A DNA stretch of 10,968 nucleotides from an uncultured Eubacteriales bacterium (GTDB lineage: Bacteria > Bacillota_A > Clostridia > Oscillospirales > Oscillospiraceae), in contig CATJRT010000201.1 of the NCBI GenBank assembly GCA_949742895.1, positions 1 to 10,968 on the forward strand. The letters run 5' to 3'. Under the pieces are notes generated by a model. That model saw nothing but the letters and a program-made list of their open reading frames with translations, ran no database searches and had not been told where the DNA came from. Below are positions 1 to 4,705 of the stretch, piece by piece (within the stretch, counting starts at the first letter, position 1; every line of letters starts with the position of its first letter). A program made the translations under genes and the position numbers.

Positions 1-74
1 GCGATCGCCTGCGCTCGGAGAGGTTCCTGTGGAAGCGCTTTCGGACAGGGGTTCGACTCCCCTCGCCTCCACCA
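1..74 (+). ncRNA. ssrA: 3' end of tmRNA (transfer-messenger RNA), 5' part outside window
   Basis: tmRNA rescues stalled ribosomes by trans-translation with SmpB. The window opens inside the gene. Visible are the conserved GGAC before the T-arm, a 5-bp T stem (AGGGG / CCCCT) around a TTCGACT loop, the 3' acceptor strand CGCCTCC, the discriminator A and an encoded CCA ending at 74. The upstream sequence (GAAGCGCTTTC GGAC) fits the P2 helix of tmRNA rather than the long variable arm of tRNA-Ser, the main alternative. The 5' acceptor strand and tag-peptide reading frame lie off the left edge. The 3' end of ssrA is a well-known attachment site for genomic islands and integrative elements, which matters because the following genes look accessory. 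Confidence 0.85.
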
Positions 75-85
75 AGTTGCATTGA

Positions 86-226
86 CAAAAAAGATGCAGG
101 CAAAAAATCCGCACTTTTGTGCGGATTTTTTGCGTATAATCGCACATTTTCAGATATCCAAAGAATAAAACAGAGTGGTTTACAAAAACAGGAAGCATAA
201 TTTTAAAATAACGCAAAAAAGATGCA
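86..226. repeat. 13-bp direct repeat pair (86-98 and 214-226)
   Basis: The 13-mer CAAAAAAGATGCA occurs at 86-98 and again at 214-226, 128 bp apart, flanking the terminator and the AT-rich segment next to the tmRNA end. Arm-type binding sites for tyrosine integrases have this look and location, but the A-run makes chance similarity easier. Assignment as integrase sites is inference. Confidence 0.35.
102..131 (+). terminator. Intrinsic terminator downstream of tmRNA
   Basis: A perfect stem of about 13 bp (AATCCGCAC / GTGCGGATT core, extended by A/T pairs) encloses a TTTT loop and runs into TTTTTT. The A-run on the 5' side means it could also work in the opposite direction. It lies 27 nt after the tmRNA CCA and probably ends the ssrA transcript. 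Confidence 0.85.
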
Positions 227-420
227 AAACAGGCTTAAATGCCCATATTTTTAAGATTTTCACTCTGGAAGGGACTTGAACCCTAAAGCACTCAAGATTG
301 GAAGGAAATTCTAATTTCGGTTCGAATCTATTTTACCCTTGCCTGCTGTTCGGGAATTGTGCTGGATATCCCGCATCATATGTGGTAGTGTTGCTGCTAC
401 CAAAGCAAGGGGGCGCCACC
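132..420. other. AT-rich gene-free region next to tmRNA
   Basis: No convincing gene lies here. It is visibly more AT-rich than everything to its right. A weak promoter candidate reads TTTACA (179-184) with TTTAAA 17 nt later (202-207), and a perfect TATAAT stands at 135-140 without a good -35. At 261-330 short T-loop-like strings occur on both strands, but no cloverleaf can be folded. At 383-402 a small hairpin (TGGTAG / CTACCA) precedes the first gene. The reading frame entering the first gene stays open back to 298, but that stretch lacks a start with a ribosome site and reads as non-coding. Confidence 0.6.
381..402 (+). promoter_or_regulatory. Hairpin with 14-bp motif shared with 4652-4665
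   Basis: The 14-mer TGTGGTAGTGTTGC at 381-394 recurs exactly at 4652-4665. Both copies lie a few tens of bases upstream of a start codon (421 and 4706) on the same strand. Here it folds as TGGTAG / CTACCA with an 8-nt loop and is followed by the ribosome site of the next gene. It may be a leader or operator element shared by two transcripts. One exact 14-mer in 11 kb is not strong evidence alone. Confidence 0.3.
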
Positions 421-633
421 GTGGAATACAATTTTTACTTGGAGCAGAAGTATCTGTACGAGGGCCAGGTTGAAGCCCGCATCCTCACCGCCACCCAGGC
501 AGAGGCTATGGGTTACAAAGACGACTACATCGCCGCTTGCACAGGCCACAAGCTGTATGTAGATGGCTTTGACAGCATCGATGCCATCCGCAGTTACCTG
601 GGCGATCTGGTAAATTGCACTTTAATTGAATAG
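421..633 (+). CDS. Small protein of unknown function (70 aa)
   Basis: I do not recognise this family. The GTG start at 421 is preceded by AAGGGGG (407-413) with 7 nt spacing. The open frame extends further upstream, but without a plausible start. The 70-residue product is soluble-looking, with no signal peptide or transmembrane segment. It is aromatic and acidic near the N-terminus (VEYNFYLEQKYLYEGQVEAR) and ends in a compact alpha/beta-like stretch (GFDSIDAIRSYLGDL). Neither a DNA-binding motif nor cysteine pairs suggesting metal binding are visible. It stands alone between the AT-rich leader and a strong terminator 11 nt past its stop, so it is probably monocistronic. Composition and ribosome site support a real gene. 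Confidence 0.6.
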   Translation: MEYNFYLEQKYLYEGQVEARILTATQAEAMGYKDDYIAACTGHKLYVDGFDSIDAIRSYLGDLVNCTLIE

Positions 634-644
634 CACACACCACT

Positions 645-687
645 AATAGCCCATGGCCAGCAGGACTGCTGACCATGGGCTATTTTT
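645..687 (+). terminator. Intrinsic terminator after the 70-aa gene
   Basis: A perfect 12-bp outer stem (AATAGCCCATGG 645-656 / CCATGGGCTATT 673-684) holds an inner 5-bp stem (CAGCA / TGCTG), followed by TTTTT. It separates the genes at 421 and 734 into different transcripts. Confidence 0.9.
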
Positions 688-733
688 GCGTCTGCAGGAC
701 TGAGACACTTGTTGATAGCAGAGGAGAAAATAG

Positions 734-940
734 TTGATACGTTTTTATATTTTTAAAGACGGCGTACTGCAAAGCAGCACCGCCGCAAAAGAAACCGCAA
801 TCGATCTGATCCGCCAATATCAGAAGCAGGAAACTCACCCATTCTTGCGGTCGGAATTCAGCATCATCAAAGGCGAGGAAGAATTTGTACCCTATCCTTC
901 CCAGAGAAAGCCGAAACGAAACCGCGGGACGGAACGGTAA
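734..940 (+). CDS. Small basic-tailed protein of unknown function (68 aa)
   Basis: I cannot name this family. The start is TTG at 734, reading MIRFYIFKDGVLQ, chosen because AGAGGAG lies just upstream (720-726) and no ATG gives the same N-terminus. The protein begins with a beta-like segment (IRFYIFKDG), continues with a likely helix (KETAIDLIRQYQKQ), then an acidic-aromatic segment (KGEEEFVPYP) and a very basic tail (KPKRNRGTER). Such a tail suits nucleic-acid contact, but that is only inference. It lacks a signal peptide and membrane segment. It sits between a terminator and the ribbon-helix-helix gene, on the same strand, and could be co-transcribed with that gene. Confidence 0.6.
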   Translation: MIRFYIFKDGVLQSSTAAKETAIDLIRQYQKQETHPFLRSEFSIIKGEEEFVPYPSQRKPKRNRGTER

Positions 941-1105
941 CAGCGCAGGATACCGCGGCCAAAGCCGAGCCGCGGCCCCCCCCGGCTGTTCCTTTTGGTG
1001 CTTCTGCTTCGTCTGTGCATGGTTCTTTGGTGGTCATGGTAATAGCTATGTCATCAGCTTTCGGCTATACTTGGGTTCACGATCAAAAGAAAGGAGAACA
1101 GCACG
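941..1105 (+). other. Leader region of the ribbon-helix-helix gene
   Basis: No gene is convincing here; the open frames that cross it are overlaps with unusual composition. It contains a 7-bp inverted repeat (CCGCGGC 953-959 / GCCGCGG 969-975) followed by a run of eight C. A TATACT (1066-1071) might be a -10 box for the downstream gene, but no good -35 is seen. The ribosome site AAGGAG (1091-1096) belongs to the gene starting at 1106. Confidence 0.4.
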
Positions 1106-1489
1106 ATGCCAGAAACCAAAAACCTATGTGCTCAAATCAGCCTCGACCTGCATCACAAAATTTCCGAGGCCAAGGAGCAGACGGGCCAAACCACCAGCCA
1201 GTACATCACAGACCTGCTGACCGAATACTTCAAAATCAAAGAAAACGGAGGAACTGAAGCCATGACAACCGGAAAAAATCGAACCCTTGCCTTTCAAATT
1301 GACGAGGAGCTGTTCAACCGCATCAAAGCCCACCTGGAACGGGAGACTGCTCGCACCGGCCACAAACTCACCCAGCGGGACTTTGTACTGGGCCTGATCA
1401 CGGAGGCGCTGGACGCTGCCGAGCACGAGGCTCAGGAGGAACAGAACGAGGACCAAGCGCAGGAGGAGAACCAGCCCGAGGAGAAGTGA
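1106..1489 (+). CDS. Tandem ribbon-helix-helix DNA-binding protein (127 aa)
   Basis: This is probably a DNA-binding accessory or regulatory protein of the mobile element. The ATG follows AAGGAG with 9 nt spacing. Two similar halves are visible. Residues about 6-43 give a strand (NLCAQISLDL), a helix (HHKISEAKEQTG) and a second helix opened by QTTSQYITDLL, the Arc/MetJ-type ribbon-helix-helix plan. Residues about 59-106 repeat it (RTLAFQIDEELFNRIKAHL, then LTQRDFVLGLITEAL). The C-terminal 20 residues are almost all E, Q, D and N. Ribbon-helix-helix proteins next to structured DNA often repress their own promoter, partition DNA, or assist relaxase at oriT; the inverted repeats directly downstream fit any of these. 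An internal ATG at 1262 with its own GGAGG may start a shorter product. Confidence 0.7.
   Translation: MPETKNLCAQISLDLHHKISEAKEQTGQTTSQYITDLLTEYFKIKENGGTEAMTTGKNRTLAFQIDEELFNRIKAHLERETARTGHKLTQRDFVLGLITEALDAAEHEAQEEQNEDQAQEENQPEEK
1262..1489 (+). CDS. Possible internal translation product: second ribbon-helix-helix half (75 aa)
   Basis: In frame with the 127-residue protein, ATG at 1262 is preceded by GGAGG at 1247-1251 with 10 nt spacing, as good a ribosome site as those of the main genes. It would give only the C-terminal ribbon-helix-helix domain and acidic tail. Whether it is used cannot be told from sequence; the purine-rich site could be a coincidence of the codons for Asn-Gly-Gly. Confidence 0.25.
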   Translation: MTTGKNRTLAFQIDEELFNRIKAHLERETARTGHKLTQRDFVLGLITEALDAAEHEAQEEQNEDQAQEENQPEEK

Positions 1490-1677
1490 CCTTCTCCAGC
1501 ACCAGCAGCCACGGGGTCGATCCAGCCGGATCGGCCCCGGCCATTTTCAAGCCGTTTGTGCCCACCCGCGGGCTGGGTGGCATCCGCGCCCCTCCCCGCA
1601 GGTGAAACGCGGTGTCGGCCCCCGTGTGGCCAAACGTGACGGCCTCCCGGCCCACAGCGGCACAAAGACAGTGAATC
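1490..1677. other. Structured non-coding region, candidate operator or oriT
   Basis: These 188 bases hold no credible gene. A near-perfect 12-bp inverted repeat (1512-1523 / 1528-1539, core CGATCC AGCC GGATCG with one T/G mismatch) is followed by a second one (CCACCC 1562-1567 / GGGTGG 1575-1580, 7-nt loop) and several GC-rich strings. Position directly after a ribbon-helix-helix gene and before a Toprim gene resembles relaxosome or partition sites, but no nic-site motif is recognised and no relaxase is in the window. Confidence 0.35.
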
Positions 1678-1721
1678 GCCCCCGGAAATCATCCAGCATG
1701 ATGATCTCCGGGGGCTTTTTT
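1678..1721 (+). terminator. Strong intrinsic terminator directly before the Toprim gene
   Basis: The outer stem is GCCCCCGG (1678-1685) / CCGGGGGC (1708-1715), the inner stem ATCATC (1688-1693) / GATGAT (1700-1705), then TTTTTT (1716-1721). The next start codon is only 17-20 nt further, leaving no room for a promoter between them, so it may act as an attenuator for the Toprim gene. Confidence 0.85.
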
Positions 1722-1738
1722 CGTTTCAGCCAAAGGGG

Positions 1739-2692
1739 GTGATGATCACGAAACGAAGAACAGACCCGGAAGATTTCTGGAAATTCACAGACGAGGAAAT
1801 GGAGATCGCCAAAAACACAGATCTGCCCGACCTGCTGGAACACCTGGGGTATCACTTGAAGCGGGTGGGCCGGTATTACACCACCAGGGAGATGGACAGC
1901 ATCCGCATCAAAAACCGCCGCACCTGGAGGCGGTACTCCGAGGGCACGGGCGGGGATGCCATCACGTTCCTCCAGCGGTTCGAGAATAAGGGCTTTCGGG
2001 AGGCCGTAGAGTACCTGCTGGCCTTCAATGGGCGGGCACGGGATTCCCCTGCCCCACTCAGGCCGCTCCAATCGGCTGTGGAAGAAGAAAAGCCCGAGTT
2101 CACCCTGCCCCCGGCCAACGGAGATAACCGCCGGGTGTTCGCCTATCTGCGCAAGCGCGGTATCGCGCCCCAAGTGATCCGGGCGTTCCTCAATGCCGGC
2201 CTGCTGTACGAGGACGCCAAATACCACAACTGCGTGTTCGTGGGCCGGGATGCCAGCGGCAAGGCCCGGTTCGCCAGCAAACGGGGCACCTACGACAAAG
2301 ACGGCGTCAGCTTCAAGCGGGATGTGCTGGGCAGCGACAAAAGCATCGCCTTCCCCATCCCCTGCGATCCCAGCGTCCCCTGGGTGCTGGTGTTCGAGGC
2401 TCCTATCGACCTTTTGAGCTTCTGCACCCTTCACCGGGAAGCCCGCTCCAACGCCATAGCACTGTGCGGGCTGTATGAGGGTGGCCTGAACACCTACCTA
2501 AAAGACAACCCCCACCTGCGCCATGTGGTGCTGTGCCTGGACGCGGACGATCCCGGCCAGACCGCCGCCCAAAAGCTGCGGGCAGAGTACGAGAGCCAGG
2601 GACTCAAAGTGTCCACCAGGGTGCCGCCCAAGGGGAAAGACTGGAATGAATACCTCCAGCAACGCGGGCCGCCCCGGGAAAGGGGGCGGTAG
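1739..2692 (+). CDS. DUF3991/Toprim-domain protein, primase-like (317 aa)
   Basis: It resembles the DUF3991-Toprim proteins of Firmicutes plasmids and integrative elements, thought to act in element DNA replication or processing; no biochemical role is proven here. Residues about 12-98 look like the N-terminal part of DnaG-type primases (EGTGGDAITFLQ then GFREAVEYLL), but the four zinc-binding Cys/His are absent. Residues about 130-210 match DUF3991 (LRKRGI...FLNAGLLYED...HNCVFVGRD...FKRDV). The Toprim part has the catalytic Glu at E220 (VLVFEAPID) and the DxD at D268/D270 (LCLDADDPG), with KDWNEYL at 300-306 closing the domain. GTG 1739 or ATG 1742 is the start; the only purine tract (AAAGGGGG) is very close. 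ATG 1799 has a better-spaced purine tract but would remove the conserved FWKFTDEE segment. The next gene begins 48 nt later, suggesting one operon with the surface genes. Confidence 0.85.
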   Translation: MMITKRRTDPEDFWKFTDEEMEIAKNTDLPDLLEHLGYHLKRVGRYYTTREMDSIRIKNRRTWRRYSEGTGGDAITFLQRFENKGFREAVEYLLAFNGRARDSPAPLRPLQSAVEEEKPEFTLPPANGDNRRVFAYLRKRGIAPQVIRAFLNAGLLYEDAKYHNCVFVGRDASGKARFASKRGTYDKDGVSFKRDVLGSDKSIAFPIPCDPSVPWVLVFEAPIDLLSFCTLHREARSNAIALCGLYEGGLNTYLKDNPHLRHVVLCLDADDPGQTAAQKLRAEYESQGLKVSTRVPPKGKDWNEYLQQRGPPRERGR

Positions 2693-2740
2693 AGAAGAAG
2701 GATTTTCCGAAAAAATGAACATAAACCGGAGGAAAACGAC

Positions 2741-3682
2741 ATGAAACGTATCTTGACCACATTATGCGCCATGACCCTTCTGCTGGCCGGGTGTACCCCC
2801 GCCTTTGCCACCGAGGTGCCCAGTACGTCATCTGCACCCTCGCAGGAGCCGGAACTGGGCTGCTACTACCCCATTTCTGTGGAGGAGTACACTTACGGCC
2901 CCCTGGACGAGCTGCGCGTCAGCAAGGTGTACCAGCTCTCCCTGGGGGACGATCCCAGCGGCATCCCCACCGGGGACTTCGAGCGCGGTGGGCGGCACTA
3001 CTACCTGCTGGACATGACCCGGAAGGACGAGGTGGGGGTGGACACCCGGCAGCACACCGAAACCGTCACCCTGTCCAGCGATACCAACAAAATGGACGAC
3101 ATTCTCAAGCGGCTGGATGCCGAGATGGAATTTACCACCGAGGACGGCTACACTGGCACCCTGCGGCTGGATCACACCAGCGTCCAGGTCACTACGGATG
3201 GATACAAAACCAGTACAAAGGCTCTGTCCGCCACCCGGACGTACCCCAATTTGTCCGACGCCGACGTGTCTTTGATCCCGAAAACCATCACGGACGGCGG
3301 CAAGACCCTCACCCTGGCGGACGTCCAGTGGGCCAGCGCCGAGGGCACGGACGGCGAGGGCGGCGTGGTCACCCACTACACCGCCACCGCCAGCTACACC
3401 GGCAGCACCTCGTCCCGGTATGCCACCGGATACACCATCACCGCCAACTACACCGGGGAGGTGGCCAAGACTGACTGCAGCGTGGTGACGTACACCGCCG
3501 TGTTCGGCAGCGTGGAGGCCCCGGAGGAGTCCGACGCCCCCGAGGAAACTGCCAAACCGGACGATACCCCCGCTGCGTCCATCAACTGGACGGAGCTGAA
3601 AACCCCGCTGATGATCAGCGGTCTGGTGCTGATCTTGGTCCTCGGCGGCGGTTTCGCCATCAAAAAAATCAGGAGGAGATAA
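2741..3682 (+). CDS. Exported membrane-anchored protein with lipobox and C-terminal TM (313 aa)
   Basis: I do not recognise a named family. GGAGG (2728-2732) lies 8 nt before the ATG. The N-terminus is a signal sequence ending in LLLAGC with Cys18 as candidate lipidation site; AFA at 21-23 offers an alternative signal-peptidase I site. The ectodomain (about 25-257) is rich in Thr, Asp and Tyr, with beta-like segments and a paired motif (TATASYTGS / TITANYTGE). An acidic, proline-containing stalk (258-279) leads to one transmembrane helix (about 290-308) and a KKIRRR stop-transfer tail. No LPXTG-like sorting motif is seen. The sortase gene begins 5 nt after the stop, so the two are co-translated. 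It may be a docking or assembly protein for the surface structure, by context only. Confidence 0.8.
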   Translation: MKRILTTLCAMTLLLAGCTPAFATEVPSTSSAPSQEPELGCYYPISVEEYTYGPLDELRVSKVYQLSLGDDPSGIPTGDFERGGRHYYLLDMTRKDEVGVDTRQHTETVTLSSDTNKMDDILKRLDAEMEFTTEDGYTGTLRLDHTSVQVTTDGYKTSTKALSATRTYPNLSDADVSLIPKTITDGGKTLTLADVQWASAEGTDGEGGVVTHYTATASYTGSTSSRYATGYTITANYTGEVAKTDCSVVTYTAVFGSVEAPEESDAPEETAKPDDTPAASINWTELKTPLMISGLVLILVLGGGFAIKKIRRR

Positions 3683-3687
3683 AGCCT

Positions 3688-4500
3688 ATGAAGCATAAAC
3701 TTTGTGCCCTTGTGTCCGCAGTTATTCTGTGCGCCCTGTGCGTGGCCCCTGCTCATGCACTGGAATACAGCTTTGACGCCCCAGCCGATTACCTGTTTGG
3801 GTGGCCCACCAGCGACGATACCCCCCATGAGTGGCAGGACCCCAACGTGGATCTCTCCAAAAGTACCGCCCTGATCCCGCCCGGCTTCGGGACGCCCACC
3901 AGCTATCTGCCGGGGAGCGGCGAATATCTGACACCCAACCTCGTCCCTGGTGCGCTGGGCAGCGGGCTGGTCAACCAGGAGGGCGGCCCCACCGGCGGCG
4001 GTTATCCTACCGTGGGCGCAGGGATTACCACCGTGGACAGCCCCAGTTTCCCCACCGTGGATATTCCCTCGGGCGGGCAGACGGTTGGCTTCACCGAGGT
4101 CACCAGCGCCATGTACTACAGCAACGGCAGCCTGGGCACCCTGAAAATCCCCTCCATTGGCCTGACGGTGGGCATCTATGAAGGCACCGGCAGCGCCCCG
4201 CTGCTCAAGGGCGCGGGCCATTTCACCGGCACCAGCATCTGGGATGGAAACTGTTGTATCGCGGGCCACAACCGTGGTGTGCGCAATGATTTTGGCAAGA
4301 TCCACCTCTTGAAATCCGGCGCTGTCATTACCCTTACCACCAAACTGGGTGCCCGCACCTATACCGTCAGCAGCGTGACCAAGGTCTCCGTCAATGATGT
4401 CAGCGGCCTGGAGCCCTCCGACACCAACATGATCACACTGTACACGTGCGTGGAAAACCAGCCCGCCTACCGCTGGTGTGTCCGGGGCATTGCTTATTAA
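3688..4500 (+). CDS. Secreted sortase family transpeptidase (270 aa)
   Basis: Sortases cleave a C-terminal sorting motif and join the protein to peptidoglycan or to a pilin lysine. AGGAGGAG lies just before the ATG. Residues 1-24 are a signal peptide (cleavage near AHA/LE). A long Gly/Pro/Ser-rich segment of low complexity (about 30-135) precedes the catalytic beta-barrel (about 148-270). The barrel shows IPSIGLTVGIYEG, GAGHFTGTS, catalytic His194 (IAGHNRG), Cys254 (TLYTCV) and likely Arg262 (YRWCVRG). The domain order resembles class D/E-type sortases, though the class cannot be fixed by eye. No second membrane segment is present, so it is held by its N-terminus or released. Cys189-Cys190 five residues before the catalytic His is odd. 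Its substrates are likely the exported proteins of this cluster. Confidence 0.88.
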   Translation: MKHKLCALVSAVILCALCVAPAHALEYSFDAPADYLFGWPTSDDTPHEWQDPNVDLSKSTALIPPGFGTPTSYLPGSGEYLTPNLVPGALGSGLVNQEGGPTGGGYPTVGAGITTVDSPSFPTVDIPSGGQTVGFTEVTSAMYYSNGSLGTLKIPSIGLTVGIYEGTGSAPLLKGAGHFTGTSIWDGNCCIAGHNRGVRNDFGKIHLLKSGAVITLTTKLGARTYTVSSVTKVSVNDVSGLEPSDTNMITLYTCVENQPAYRWCVRGIAY

Positions 4501-4705
4501 AGGTCTCCGCCAGCAACCCAGCAAAGCGGTTGCTGGTGGAAAAGGAGGAGCAAGGGAGCGCGCGCAGTTTTCGCCGTAGGCGGGAACGGAGTGCAGCGGA
4601 CTTTGCGACGACGCAGCTGTTCAGCGAAAGTATTCGACTTTGGCCCCTTGTTGTGGTAGTGTTGCAGTTGCAAAAACCCAACACAATAATGAGGAGGTCA
4701 AAGTT
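4501..4705 (+). other. Non-coding leader with stem-loop and unused Shine-Dalgarno
   Basis: A 13-bp stem (TCCGCCAGCAACC 4506-4518 / GGTTGCTGGTGGA 4528-4540, one G/T pair) begins 5 nt after the sortase stop and has no U-run, so it looks like an mRNA-stabilising or processing hairpin rather than a terminator. It is followed directly by AAAAGGAGGAG (4540-4550) with no start codon at usable distance. Smaller pairings follow (CGCC GTA GGCG near 4573). The 14-mer TGTGGTAGTGTTGC (4652-4665) matches 381-394. GAGGAGG (4691-4697) serves the next gene. One frame is open across it but looks like a chance frame. Confidence 0.5.

Noticed and set aside
261..330. tRNA-like strings (GGTTCGAATC on +, GGGTTCAAGTCCC on -)
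   Set aside because: Only T-loop-like fragments are present. The T stems are imperfect, and no matching acceptor or anticodon arm is found at proper distance.
298..420. N-terminal extension of the first small gene
   Set aside because: The frame is open, but the candidate TTG at 298 has no ribosome site and the sequence lies in the AT-rich non-coding leader; GTG 421 has AAGGGGG in place.
976..983. Run of eight C as a phase-variation tract
   Set aside because: It lies outside any supported gene, so slippage would not switch a reading frame.
1547..2434. 295-codon minus-strand frame over the Toprim gene
   Set aside because: The sense strand has catalytic motifs of a known family. The antisense frame crosses a terminator and shows no motif.
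2715..2744. Nine-codon frame whose TGA overlaps the next ATG
   Set aside because: No ribosome site precedes it, and it contains the ribosome site of the next gene; likely chance.
3448..4524. 358-codon minus-strand frame over the sortase gene
   Set aside because: Antisense to a sortase with His, Cys and Arg in place; a by-product of high GC.
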